A stretch of DNA of 64,000 bases from Aulostomus chinensis (lineage: Eukaryota; Chordata; Actinopteri; Syngnathiformes; Aulostomidae), in contig JBBMOA010000015.1 in the NCBI GenBank assembly GCA_037954235.1, forward strand, positions 21,544,799-21,608,798. Direction: 5' to 3'. The translations under genes were made by a program, and so were the position numbers. Below are positions 49,901 through 61,704 of this stretch, in pieces. The notes under the pieces were generated by a model. The model saw only the letters and a program-made list of their open reading frames with translations, ran no database searches and had not been told where the DNA came from. The first letter of the stretch is position 1. Each line of letters begins with the position of its first letter.

Positions 49901-52250
49901 TGTAACTTCAAGTTTATGCATCTTTCTATGCTTTTCAGGTTGAAACTTGACTGAAAACTCACTTTGAACAAAATTTATGGCTATTTTTGTATCACAGTCA
50001 CAAATAGTGTTTTCTCAGCGAGAGAAGGCCAAAATGAACACTTCATGCAGAACTCCTGTATTTGATGAAAACTCACTGAAATCAAGCTGTAACTTCAAGT
50101 TTATGCATCTTTCTATGCTTTCAGGTTGAAACTTGGACTGAAAACTCACTCTTGAACAAAAGTTATGGCATTTTTGTATCACAGGTCACAAATAGTGTTT
50201 TCTCAGCGAGAGAAGGCCAAAATGAACACTTCATGCAGAACTCCTGTATTTTGATGAAAACTCACTGAAATCAAGCTGTAACTTCAAGGTTTATGCATCT
50301 TTCTATGCTTCAGGTGAACTTGACTGAAAACTCACCTTGAACAAAAGTTATGGCATTTTTGTATCACAGGTCACAAATAGTGTTTTCTCAGCGAGAGAAG
50401 GCCAAAATGAACACTTCATGCAGAACTCCTGTATTTTGATGAAAACTCACTGAAATCAAGCTGTAACTTCAAGTTTATGCATCTTTCTATGCTTTCAGGT
50501 TGAACTTGACTTAAAACTCACTTTGAAACGAAAGTTATGGCCTTTTTGTATCACAGGTCACAAATAGTGTTTTCTCAGCGAGAGAAGGCCAAAATGAACA
50601 CTTCATGCAGAACTCCTGTATTTTGATGAAACTCACTGAAATCAAGCTGTAACTTCAAGTTTATGCATCTTTCTATGCTTTCAGATGAAACTTGACTGAA
50701 AACTCACTATGAACAAAAGTTATGGCTGTTTTGTGTCTCAGGTCACAAATAGCGTTTTCTCAGCGAGAGAAGGCCAAATGAACACCTTCATGCAGAACTC
50801 CTGTATTTTGATGAAAACTCACTGAAATCAAGCTGTAACTTCAAGTTTATGCATCTTTCTATGCTTTTCAGGATGAAATTTGACTGAAAACCTCACTTTG
50901 AAGAAAAGTTATGGCTTTTTTGTGTCGCAGGTCACAAATAGCGTTTTCTCAGCGAGAGAAGGCCAAAATGAGCACTTCATGAGAACTCCTGTATTTTGAT
51001 GAAAACTCCACAGAAATCAAGCTGTAACTTCAATTTTAAGCATCTTTCTATGCTTTCAGGTTGAATTTTGAAAAACTCCACTTGACAAAAAATTATGGCT
51101 GATTTGTGACGCAGGTCACAAATAGCGTTTTCTCAGCGAGAGAAGGCCAAAATGAGCACTTCATGCAGAACTCCTGTATTTTGAATGAAAACTCACTGAA
51201 ATCAAGCTGAAACTCACGTTTATGCATCTTCTATGCTTCAGGATGAACTTGCTGAAAACCTCACTTTGACAAAAGTTATAGCATTTTTGTATCACAGCGT
51301 CACAAATAGTGTATTCTCAGCGAGAGAAGGCCCAATGAACACTTCATGCAGAACTCCTGTATTTTGATGAAAACTCTCTGAAATCAAGCTGTAACTATCA
51401 CGTTTATGCATCTTCTATGCTTTCAGGTTGAAACTGACTGAAAACTCACTTTGAACCAAAATTATATGGCATTCTTTGTATCACAGGTCCACAAATAGTG
51501 TTTTCTCAGCGAGAGAAGTGCCAAAATGAACACTTCATGCAGAACTCCCTGTATTTTGCTGAAAACTCCATGAAATCAAGCTGTAACTCAAGTATATGCA
51601 TCTTTCTATGCTTTCAGGTGAAAATTGACTGCAAACTCACTTTGAACAAAAGTTATGCATTTTGTGTCGCAGGTCACAATAGCGTTTTCTCAGCGAGAGA
51701 AGGCCAAAATGAACACTTCATGCAGACATCTGTATTTTGATGAAAACTCACTGAATCAAGCTGTAACTTCAAGTCTTATGCATCTTTCTATGCTTTCAGG
51801 TTGAATTTTGACTTAAAACTCACTTTGAACAAAATTCTGGCTGTTTTGTGTCGCAGGTCACAAATAGCGTTTTCTCAGCGAGAGAAGGCCAAAATGAGCA
51901 CTTCATGCAGAACTCCTGTATTTAGATGAAAACTCACTGAATCAAGCTGTAACTTCAAGTTTATGCATCTTTCTATGCTTCAGGATGCAACTTGACTGAA
52001 AACTCACTCTTGAACAAAGTTATGGCATTTGTTGTATCACAGTGTCACAAATAGTGTTTTCTCAGCTGAGAGAAGGCCAAATGAACACTTCATGCAGAAC
52101 TCCTGTATTTTGATGAAAACTCACTGAAATCAAAGCTGTAACTTCAAGGTTTATGCATCTTTCTATGCTTGTCAGGTTGAACTGTTACGAAAACTCACTA
52201 TGAACAAAAGTTATGTCATTTTGTATCACAGGTCACAAATAGTGTTTTTC

Positions 52251-52270
52251 NNNNNNNNNNNNNNNNNNNN
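52251..52270. other. Assembly gap (20 N)
   Basis: Twenty consecutive N. The left flank ends AATAGTGTTTTTC and the right flank begins TTTCTCAGCGAGAG, so both ends lie at the same phase of the monomer and even share TTTC. The subfamily changes across it. A fixed short run of N between two different satellite blocks most likely stands for an unknown length of missing repeat. Confidence 0.95.
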
Positions 52271-52353
52271 TTTCTCAGCGAGAGAAGGCCAAAATGAACA
52301 CTTCATGCATAACTCCTGTTTTTTGAAGAATACTCACTGAAATCCACCTGTAA

Positions 52354-54224
52354 CTTCAAGTTTATGCATCTTTCTATGCTTTCAGGTTGAAACTTGACTG
52401 AAAATTCACTTTGAACAAAATTTATGGACTTTTTTTGTCACAGGACACAAATAGTGTTTTCTCAGCGAGAGAAGGCCAAAATGAACACTTCATGAAGAAC
52501 TCCTGTATTTTGAGGAAAACTCAATGAAATCCACCTGTAACTTCAAGTTTATGAATCTTTCTATGCTTTCAGGTTGAAACTTGAATGAAAACTCACTTTT
52601 AAAAAAAGTTATGGCATTTTTGTGTCGCAGGTCACAAATAGTGTTTTCTCAGCGAGAGAAGGCCAAAATGAACACTTCATGCAGAACTCCTGTATTTTGA
52701 GGAAAACTCACTGAAATCCACCTGTAACTTTAAGTTTATGCATCTTTCTATGCTTTCAGGTTGAAACTTGACTGAAAACTCACTTTGAACAAAAGTTATG
52801 GCTGTTTTGTGTCACAGGTCACAAATAGTGTTTTCTCAGCGAGAGAAGGCCAAAATGAACACTTCATGCATAACTCCTGTTTTTTGATGAAAACTCACTG
52901 AAATCAAGCTGTAACTTCAAGTTTATGCATCTTTCTATGCTTTCAGGTTGAAACTTGACTGAAAACTCACTTTGAACAAAAGTTATGGCATTTTTGTGTC
53001 ACAGGTCACACATAGCGTTTTTCTCAGCGAGAGAAGGCCAAAATGAACACTTCATGCAGAACTCCTGTATTTTGAGGAAAACTCACTGAAATCCACCTGT
53101 AACTTCAAGTTTATGCATCTTTCTATGCTTTCAGGTTGAAACTTGATTGAAAACTCACTTTGAACAAAAGTTATGGCTGTTTTGTGTCACAGGTCACAAA
53201 TAGTGTTTTCTCAGCGAGAGAAGGCCAAAATGAACACTTCATGCATAACTCCTGTTTTTTGATGAAAACTCACTGAAATCAAGCTGTAACTTCAAGTTTA
53301 TGCATCTTTCTATGCTTTCAGGTTGAAACTTGAGTGAAAACTCACTTTTAAAAAAAGTTATGGACTTTTTTTGTCACAGGACACAAATAGTGTTTTCTCA
53401 GCGAGAGAAGGCCAAAATGAACACTTCATGAAGAACTCCTGTATTTTGAGGAAAACTCAATGAAATCCACCTGTAACTTCAAGTTTATGCATCTTTCTAT
53501 GCTTTCAGGTTGAAACTTCAATGAAAACTCACTTTTAAAAAAAGTTATGGCATTTTTGTGTCGCAGGTCACAAATAGCGTTTTCTCAGCGAGAGAAGGCC
53601 AAAATGAACACTTCATGCAGAACTCCTGTATTTTGAGGAAAACTCACTGAAATCCACCTGTAACTTTAAGTTTATGCATCTTTCTATGCTTTCAGGTTGA
53701 AACTTGACTGAAAACTCACTTTGAACAAAAGTTATGGCTGTTTTGTGTCACAGGTCACAAATAGTGTTTTCTCAGCGAGAGAAGGCCAAAATGAACACTT
53801 CATGCATAACTCCTGTTTTTTGATGAAAACTCACTGAAATCAAGCTGTAACTTCAAGTTTATGCATCTTTCTATGCTTTCAGGTTGAAACTTGACTGAAA
53901 ACTCACTTTGAACAAAAGTTATGGCATTTTTGTGTCACAGGTCACACATAGCGTTTTCTCAGCGAGAGAAGGCCAAAATGAACACTTCATGCAGAACTCC
54001 TGTATTTTGAGGAAAACTCACTGAAATCCACCTGTAACTTCAAGTTTATGCATCTTTCTATGCTTTCAGGTTGAAACTTGACTGAAAACTCACTTTGAAC
54101 AAAAGTTATGGCTGTTTTGTGTCACAGGTCACAAATAGTGTTTTCTCAGCGAGAGAAGGCCACAATGAACACTTCATGCATAACTCCTGTTTTTTGATGA
54201 AAACTCACTTAAATCAAGCTGTAA
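52354..54224 (+). repeat. First part of subfamily R, with T/A-tract monomers (10 monomers)
   Basis: Includes two-monomer modules in which one unit reads GGACTTTTTTTGTCACAGG with CATGAAGAAC and the next reads CTTTTAAAAAAAGTT (52354-52727 and 53290-53663), separated by alternating GCTG CATAAC and GCAT CACACATAGCG units. The GGACTTTTTTT marker recurs 936 bases apart (52426 and 53362): five monomers plus one inserted T near 53018. Confidence 0.85.
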
Positions 54225-55907
54225 CTTCAAGTTTATGCATCTTTCTATGCTTTCAGGTTGAAACTTGACTGAAAACTCACTTTGAACAAAAGTTATGGCA
54301 TTTTTGTGTCACAGGTCACAAATAGCGTTTTCTCAGCGAGAGAAGGCCAAAATGAACACTTCATGCAGAACTCCTGTATTTTGATGAAAACTCACTGAAA
54401 TCCACTTGTAACTTCAAGTTTATGCATCTTTCTATGCTTTCAGGTTGAAACTTGACTGAAAACTCACTTTGAACAAAAGTTATGGCTGTTTTGTGTCACA
54501 GGTCACAAATAGTGTTTTCTCAGCGAGAGAAGGCCAAAATGAACACTTCATGCATAACTCCTGTTTTTTGATGAAAACTCACTGAAATCAAGCTGTAACT
54601 TCAAGTTTATGCATCTTTCTATGCTTTCAGGTTGAAACTTGACTGAAAACTCACTTTGAACAAAAGTTATGGCATTTTTGTGTCACAGGTCAAAAATAGC
54701 GTTTTCTCAGCGAGAGAAGGCCAAAATGAACACTTCATGCAGAACTCCTGTATTTTGATGAAAACTCACTGAAATCCACCTGTAACTTCAAGTTTATGCA
54801 TCTTTCTATGCTTTCAGGTTGAAACTTGACTGAAAACTCACTTTGAACAAAAGTTATGGCTGTTTTGTGTCACAGGTCACAAATAGCGTTTTCTCAGCGA
54901 GAGAAGGCCAAAATGAACACTTCATGCAGAACTCCTGTATTTTGAAGAATACTCACTGAAATCCACCTGTAACTTCAAGTTTATGCATCTTTCTATGCTT
55001 TCAGGTTGAAACTTGACTGAAAACTCACTTTGAACAAAAGTTATGGCATTTTTGTGTCACAGGTCACAAATAGCGTTTTCTCAGTGAGAGAAGGCCAAAA
55101 TGAACACTTCATGCAGAACTCCTGTATTTTGAAGAAAACTCACTGAAATCCACCTGTAACTTCAAGTTTATGCATCTTTCTATGCATTCAGGTTGAAACT
55201 TGACTGAAAACTCACTTTGAACAAAAGTTATGGCTGTTTTGTGTCACAGGTCACAAATAGTGTTTTCTCAGCGAGAGAAGGCCAAAATGAACACTTCATG
55301 CATAACTCCTGTTTTTTGATGAAAACTCACTGAAATCAAGCTGTAACTTCAAGTTTATGCATCTTTCTTTGCTTTCAGGTTGAAACTTGAGTGAAAACTC
55401 ACTTTGAACAAAAGTTATGGCATTTTTGTGTCGCAGGTCACAAATAGCGTTTTCTCAGCGAGAGAAGGCCAAAATGAACACTTCATGCAGAACTCCTGTA
55501 TTTTGAGGAAAACTCACTGAAATCCACCTGTAACTTTAAGTTTATGCATCTTTCTATGCTTTCAGGTTGAAACTTGACTGAAAACTCACTTTGAACAAAA
55601 GTTATGGCTGTTTTGTGTCACAGGTCACAAATAGTGTTTTCTCAGCGAGAGAAGGCCAAAATGAACACTTCATGCAGAACTCCTGTTTTTTGATGAAAAC
55701 TCACTGAAATCAAGCTGTAACTTCAAGTTTATGCATCTTTCTATGCTTTCAGGTTGAAACTTGACTGAAAACTCACTTTGAACAAAAGTTATGGCATTTT
55801 TGTGTCACAGGTCACACATAGCGTTTTCTCAGCGAGAGAAGGCCAATATGAACACTTCATGCAGAACTCCTGTATTTTGAGGAAAACTCACTTAAATCAA
55901 GCTGTAA
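54225..55907 (+). repeat. 9-monomer stretch of alternating R dimers (1683 bp)
   Basis: GCAT CAGAAC units alternate with GCTG units. A characteristic run holds GCTG with GAAGAATAC (54786), GCAT with CAGTGAGAG and GAAGAAAAC (54973), ATGCATTCAGG with CATAAC (55160), and TCTTTGCTTTC with TGTCGC (55347). The GAAGAATAC marker recurs 1683 bases later, then 1122 after that. The TCTTTGCTTTC and CCAATATG markers recur 2805 bases downstream, which equals 9 + 6 monomers. Confidence 0.83.
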
Positions 55908-57029
55908 CTTCAAGTTTATGCATCTTTCTATGCTTTCAGGTTGAAACTTGACTGAAAACTCACTTTGAACAAAAGTTATGGCATTTTTGTGTCACAGGTC
56001 ACAAATAGCGTTTTCTCAGCGAGAGAAGGCCAAAATGAACACTTCATGCAAAACTCCTGTATTTTGATGAAAACTCACTGAAATCCACCTGTAACTTCAA
56101 GTTTATGCATCTTTCTATGCTTTCAGGTTGAAACTTGACTGAAAACTCACTTTGAACAAAAGTTATGGCTGTTTTGTGTCACAGGTCACAAATAGTGTTT
56201 TCTCAGCGAGAGAAGGCCAAAATGAACACTTCATGCATAACTCCTGTTTTTTGATGAAAACTCACTGAAATCAAGCTGTAACTTCAAGTTTATGCATCTT
56301 TCTATGCTTTCAGGTTGAAACTTGACTGAAAACTCACTTTGAACAAAAGTTATGGCATTTTTGTGTCACAGGTCACAAATAGCGTTTTCTCAGCGAGAGA
56401 AGGCCAAAATGAACACTTCATGCAGAACTCCTGTATTTTGATGAAAACTCACTGAAATCCACCTGTAACTTCAAGTTTATGCATCTTTCTATGCTTTCAG
56501 GTTGAAACTTGACTGAAAACTCACTTTGAACAAAAGTTATGGCTGTTTTGTGTCACAGGTCACAAATAGCGTTTTCTCAGCGAGAGAAGGCCAAAATGAA
56601 CACTTCATGCAGAACTCCTGTATTTTGAAGAATACTCACTGAAATCCACCTGTAACTTCAAGTTTATGCATCTTTCTATGCTTTCAGGTTGAAACTTGAC
56701 TGAAAACTCACTTTGAACAAAAGTTATGGCATTTTTGTGTCACAGGTCACAAATAGCGTTTTCTCAGTGAGAGAAGGCCAAAATGAACACTTCATGCAGA
56801 ACTCCTGTATTTTGAAGAAAACTCACTGAAATCCACCTGTAACTTCAAGTTTATGCATCTTTCTATGCATTCAGGTTGAAACTTGACTGAAAACTCACTT
56901 TGAACAAAAGTTATGGCTGTTTTGTGTCACAGGTCACAAATAGTGTTTTCTCAGCGAGAGAAGGCCAAAATGAACACTTCATGCATAACTCCTGTTTTTT
57001 GATGAAAACTCACTTAAATCAAGCTGTAA
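55908..57029 (+). repeat. R-type 6-monomer higher-order repeat, copy 1 (1122 bp)
   Basis: GCAT TAGCG CCACCTG; GCTG TAGTG CATAAC; GCAT TAGCG; GCTG TAGCG with GAAGAATAC; GCAT with CAGTGAGAG and GAAGAAAAC; and ATGCATTCAGG GCTG CATAAC with CACTTAAATC. The next 1122 bases repeat this order. Confidence 0.87.
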
Positions 57030-58151
57030 CTTCAAGTTTATGCATCTTTCTATGCTTTCAGGTTGAAACTTGACTGAAAACTCACTTTGAACAAAAGTTA
57101 TGGCATTTTTGTGTCACAGGTCACAAATAGCGTTTTCTCAGCGAGAGAAGGCCAAAATGAACACTTCATGCAGAACTCCTGTATTTTGATGAAAACTCAC
57201 TGAAATCCACCTGTAACTTCAAGTTTATGCATCTTTCTATGCTTTCAGGTTGAAACTTGACTGAAAACTCACTTTGAACAAAAGTTATGGCTGTTTTGTG
57301 TCACAGGTCACAAATAGTGTTTTCTCAGCGAGAGAAGGCCAAAATGAACACTTCATGCATAACTCCTGTTTTTTGATGAAAACTCACTGAAATCAAGCTG
57401 TAACTTCAAGTTTATGCATCTTTCTATGCTTTCAGGTTGAAACTTGACTGAAAACTCACTTTGAACAAAAGTTATGGCATTTTTGTGTCACAGGTCACAA
57501 ATAGCGTTTTCTCAGCGAGAGAAGGCCAAAATGAACACTTCATGCAGAACTCCTGTATTTTGATGAAAACTCACTGAAATCCACCTGTAACTTCAAGTTT
57601 ATGCATCTTTCTATGCTTTCAGGTTGAAACTTGACTGAAAACTCACTTTGAACAAAAGTTATGGCTGTTTTGTGTCACAGGTCACAAATAGCGTTTTCTC
57701 AGCGAGAGAAGGCCAAAATGAACACTTCATGCAGAACTCCTGTATTTTGAAGAATACTCACTGAAATCCACCTGTAACTTCAAGTTTATGCATCTTTCTA
57801 TGCTTTCAGGTTGAAACTTGACTGAAAACTCACTTTGAACAAAAGTTATGGAGTTTTTGTGTCACAGGTCACAAATAGCGTTTTCTCAGTGAGAGAAGGC
57901 CAAAATGAACACTTCATGCAGAACTCCTGTATTTTGAAGAAAACTCACTGAAATCCACCTGTAACTTCAAGTTTATGCATCTTTCTATGCATTCAGGTTG
58001 AAACTTGACTGAAAACTCACTTTGAACAAAAGTTATGGCTGTTTTGTGTCACAGGTCACAAATAGTGTTTTCTCAGCGAGAGAAGGCCAAAATGAACACT
58101 TCATGCATAACTCCTGTTTTTTGATGAAAACTCACTGAAATCAAGCTGTAA
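57030..58151 (+). repeat. R-type 6-monomer higher-order repeat, copy 2 (1122 bp)
   Basis: Same six monomers as 55908-57029 at exact 6 x 187 spacing (GAAGAATAC at 56627 and 57749). Private changes include GGAGTTTTTGTGTC near 57851, and CACTGAAATC restored in the last unit. The first unit has CAGAAC where copy 1 has GCAAAAC. Confidence 0.87.
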
Positions 58152-58899
58152 CTTCAAGTTTATGCATCTTTCTTTGCTTTCAGGTTGAAACTTGAGTGAA
58201 AACTCACTTTGAACAAAAGTTATGGCATTTTTGTGTCGCAGGTCACAAATAGCGTTTTCTCAGCGAGAGAAGGCCAAAATGAACACTTCATGCAGAACTC
58301 CTGTATTTTGAGGAAAACTCACTGAAATCCACCTGTAACTTTAAGTTTATGCATCTTTCTATGCTTTCAGGTTGAAACTTGACTGAAAACTCACTTTGAA
58401 CAAAAGTTATGGCTGTTTTGTGTCACAGGTCACAAATAGTGTTTTCTCAGCGAGAGAAGGCCAAAATGAACACTTCATGCAGAACTCCTGTTTTTTGATG
58501 AAAACTCACTGAAATCAAGCTGTAACTTCAAGTTTATGCATCTTTCTATGCTTTCAGGTTGAAACTTGACTGAAAACTCACTTTGAACAAAAGTTATGGC
58601 ATTTTTGTGTCACAGGTCACACATAGCGTTTTCTCAGCGAGAGAAGGCCAATATGAACACTTCATGCAGAACTCCTGTATTTTGAGGAAAACTCACTGAA
58701 ATCCACCTGTAACTTCAAGTTTATGCATCTTTCTATGCATTCAGGTTGAAACTTGACTGAAAACTCACTTTGAACAAAAGTTATGGCTGTTTTGTGTCAC
58801 AGGTCACAAATAGTGTTTTCTCAGCGAGAGAAGGCCAAAATGAACACTTCATGCATAACTCCTTTTTTTTGATGAAAACTCACTGAAATCAAGCTGTAA
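58152..58899 (+). repeat. R monomers linking two HOR blocks (4 monomers)
   Basis: TCTTTGCTTTC with TGTCGC, then CTTTAAG GCTG CAGAAC, then GCAT CACACATAGCG with CCAATATG, then ATGCATTCAGG GCTG CATAAC with an eight-T run (CCTTTTTTTTGATG). The first three repeat the order seen at 55347-55907. Confidence 0.8.
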
Positions 58900-60021
58900 C
58901 TTCAAGTTTATGCATCTTTCTATGCTTTCAGGTTGAAACTTGAGTGAAAACTCACTTTTAAAAAAAGTTATGGACTTTTTTTGTCACAGGTCACAAATAG
59001 TGTTTTCTCAGCGAGAGAAGGCCAAAATGAACACTTCATGAAGAACTCCTGTATTTTGAGGAAAACTCAATGAAATCCACCTGTAACTTCAAGTTTATGC
59101 ATCTTTCTATGCTTTCAGGTTGAAACTTGAATGAAAACTCACTTTTAAAAAAAGTTATGGCATTTTTGTGTCGCAGGTCACAAATAGCGTTTTCTCAGCG
59201 AGAGAAGGCCAAAATGAACACTTCATGCAGAACTCCTGTATTTTGAGGAAAACTCACTGAAATCCACCTGTAACTTTAAGTTTATGCATCTTTCTATGCT
59301 TTCAGGTTGAAACTTGACTGAAAACTCACTTTGAACAAAAGTTATGGCTGTTTTGTGTCACAGGTCACAAATAGTGTTTTCTCAGCGAGAGAAGGCCAAA
59401 ATGAACACTTCATGCATAACTCCTGTTTTTTGATGAAAACTCACTGAAATCAAGCTGTAACTTCAAGTTTATGCATCTTTCTATGCTTTCAGGTTGAAAC
59501 TTGACTGAAAACTCACTTTGAACAAAAGTTATGGCTGTTTTGTGTCACAGGTCACAAATAGTGTTTTCTCAGCGAGAGAAGGCCAAAATGAACACTTCAT
59601 GCATAACTCCTGTTTTTTGATGAAAACTCACTGAAATCAAGCTGTAACTTCAAGTTTATGCATCTTTCTATGCTTTCAGGTTGAAACTTGAGTGAAAACT
59701 CACTTTTAAAAAAAGTTATGGACTTTTTTTGTCACAGGTCACAAATAGTGTTTTCTCAGCGAGAGAAGGCCAAAATGAACACTTCATGAAGAACTCCTGT
59801 ATTTTGAGGAAAACTCAATGAAATTCACCTGTAACTTCAAGTTTATGCATCTTTCTATGCTTTCAGGTTGAAACTTGACTGAAAACTCACTTTTAAAAAA
59901 AGTTATGGCATTTTTGTGTCGCAGGTCACAAATAGCGTTTTCTCAGCGAGAGAAGGCCAAAATGAACACTTCATGAAGAACTCCTGTATTTTGAGGAAAA
60001 CTCACTGAAATCCACCTGTAA
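58900..60021 (+). repeat. T/A-tract R modules (6 monomers)
   Basis: Two copies of the pair GAGTGAAAAC CTTTTAAAAAAAGTT GGACTTTTTTTGTC followed by CTTTTAAAAAAAGTT GCAT TGTCGC, at 58900-59273 and 59648-60021 (748 bases, four monomers apart), separated by two GCTG CATAAC monomers. The pair matches 53290-53663 exactly 30 monomers (5610 bases) upstream. Confidence 0.82.
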
Positions 60022-61704
60022 CTTCAAGTTTATGCATCTTTCTATGCTTTCAGGTTGAAACTTGACTGAAAACTCACTTTGAACAAAAGTTATGGCTGTT
60101 TTGTGTCACAGGTCACAAATAGTGTTTTCTCAGCGAGAGAAGGCCAAAATGACCACTTCATGCATAACTCCTGTTTTTTGATGAAAACTCACTGAAATCA
60201 AGCTGTAACTTCAAGTTTATGCATCTTTCTATGCTTTCAGGTTGAAACTTGACTGAAAACTCACTTTGAACAAAAGTTATGGCATTTTTGTGTCACAGGT
60301 CACACATAGCGTTTTCTCAGCGAGAGAAGGCCAAAATGAACACTTCATGCAGAACTCCTGTATTTTGAGGAAAACTCACTGAAATCCACCTGTAACTTCA
60401 AGTTTATGCATCTTTCTATGCTTTCAGGTTGAAACTTGACTGAAAACTCACTTTGAACAAAAGTTATGGCATTTTTGTGTCACAGGTCACACATAGCGTT
60501 TTCTCAGCGAGAGAAGGCCAAAATGAACACTTCATGCAGAACTCCTGTATTTTGAGAAAAACTCACTGAAATCCACCTGTAACTTCAAGTTTATGCATCT
60601 TTCTATGCTTTCAGGTTGAAACTTGACTGAAAACTTACTTTGAACAAAAGTTATGGCTGTTTTGTGTCACAGGTCACAAATAGTGTTTTCTCAGCGAGAG
60701 AAGGCCAAAATGAACACTTCATGCAGAACTCCTGTATTTTGAGGAAAACTCATTGAAATCCACCTGTAACTTCAAGTTTATGCATCTTTCTATGCTTTCA
60801 GGTTGAAACTTGACTGAAAACTCACTTTTAAAAAAAGTTATGGCATTTTTGTGTCACAGGTCACAAATCGTGTTTTCTATGCGAGAGAAGGCCAAAATGA
60901 ACACTTCATGCAGAACTCCTGTATTTTGAGGAAAACTCACTGAAATCAAGCTGTAACTTCAAGTTTATGCATCTTTCTATGCTTTCAGGTTGAAACTTGA
61001 CTGAAAACTCACTTTCAAAAAAAGTTATGGCATTTTTGTGTCACAGGTCACAAATAGCGTTTTCTCAGCGAGAGAAGGCCAAAATGAACACTTCATGCAG
61101 AACTCCTGTATTTTGAAGAAAACTCACTGAAATCCACCTGTAACTTCAAGTTTATGCATCTTTCTATGCTTTCAGGTTGAAACTTGACTGAAAACTCACT
61201 TTGAACAAAAGTTATGGCATTTTTGTGTCACAGGTCACAAATAGCGTTTTCTCAGCGAGAGAAGGCCAAAATGAACACTTCATGCAGAACTCCTGTATTT
61301 TGATGAAAACTCACTGAAATCCACCTGTAACTTAGAGTTCATGCATCTTTCTATGCTTTCAGGTTGAAACTTGACTGAAAACTCACTTTGAACAAAAGTC
61401 ATGGCTGTTTTGTGTCACAGGTCACAAATAGTGTTTTCTCAGCGAGAGAAGGCCAAAATGAACACTTCATGCATAACTCCTGTTTTTTGATGAAAACTCA
61501 CTGAAATCAAGCTGTAACTTCAAGTTTATGCATCTTTCTATGCTTTCAGGTTGAAACTTGACTGAAAACTCACTTTGAACAAAAGTTATGGCATTTTTGT
61601 GTCACAGGTCACAAATAGCGTTTTCTCAGCGAGAGAAGGCCAAAATGAACACTTCATGCAGAACTCCTGTATTTTGATGAAAACTCACTGAAATCCACCT
61701 GTAA
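60022..61704 (+). repeat. Less regular R monomers (9 monomers)
   Basis: The strict alternation breaks: two consecutive GCAT CACACATAGCG units (60209, 60396), then a GCTG unit with AAACTTACTTTG, a CTTTTAAAAAAAGTT unit with AAATCGTG and TCTATGCGAG, and a CTTTCAAAAAAAGTT unit. A monomer with CTTAGAGTTCATGC and AAGTCATGG starts at 61331. Several of these are single-copy variants, so this is a less homogenised interval. No coding content. Confidence 0.82.

Larger units (their letters stand above)
1..52250 (+). repeat. Satellite array, subfamily L (187-bp monomer, about 279 copies)
   Basis: Uninterrupted head-to-tail tandem array. The motif CTTCAAGTTTATGCATC recurs at 1, 188, 375, 562, 749 and so on every 187 bases, always in the same orientation. 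Two haplotypes dominate. GCAT-type reads TTATGGCATTTTTGTATCAC then TAGTG and GAACAC; GCTG-type reads TTATGGCTGTTTTGTGTCGC then TAGCG and GAGCAC or GAACAC. Minor variants (TAGGG, GTCATTTTT, GAAGAAAAG, AAATAGAGCTG, TTTTTGCATC, CACTTAATG) act as markers and reveal higher-order repeats. No interspersed element or unique DNA was seen inside. The array runs off the left edge, so its true start is unknown. Satellite identity is certain; the family name and host are not recognised. Confidence 0.98.
39280..52250 (+). repeat. Indel-rich satellite stretch ending at the gap
   Basis: Same monomers as upstream but with frequent one-base gains and losses. Examples are ATGCTTCAGG near 39293, TTTGACAAAATTT near 39887, GCAGACTCC near 40527, AACTTCAGTTT near 40945, CACTTGAACAAAAG near 41372, GAGAGTAAGG near 45721 and GAACACCTTC near 45738. 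Density rises to one every few tens of bases in 50.3-52.25 kb (AACTCCACAGAAATC, CATCTTCTATGCTTCAGG, AATTATATGGC). The substitution markers of the HORs are still readable. The indels are mostly private to single copies, suggesting poorly polished sequence. This stretch yields the longest accidental open frames, none credible. Confidence 0.85.

Noticed and set aside
51498..51740. 80-residue open frame on the plus strand
   Set aside because: Lies in the most indel-dense 2 kb before the gap, where stops are bypassed by frame changes. It starts in satellite sequence and encodes only satellite-derived peptide.
39280..52250. Biological decay of satellite at an array boundary
   Set aside because: Edge decay normally adds substitutions and transposon insertions as well. 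Here changes are mainly single-base indels, HOR substitution markers remain intact, and the stretch ends at an assembly gap. Low consensus quality explains it better, though accurate reads are needed to exclude decay.
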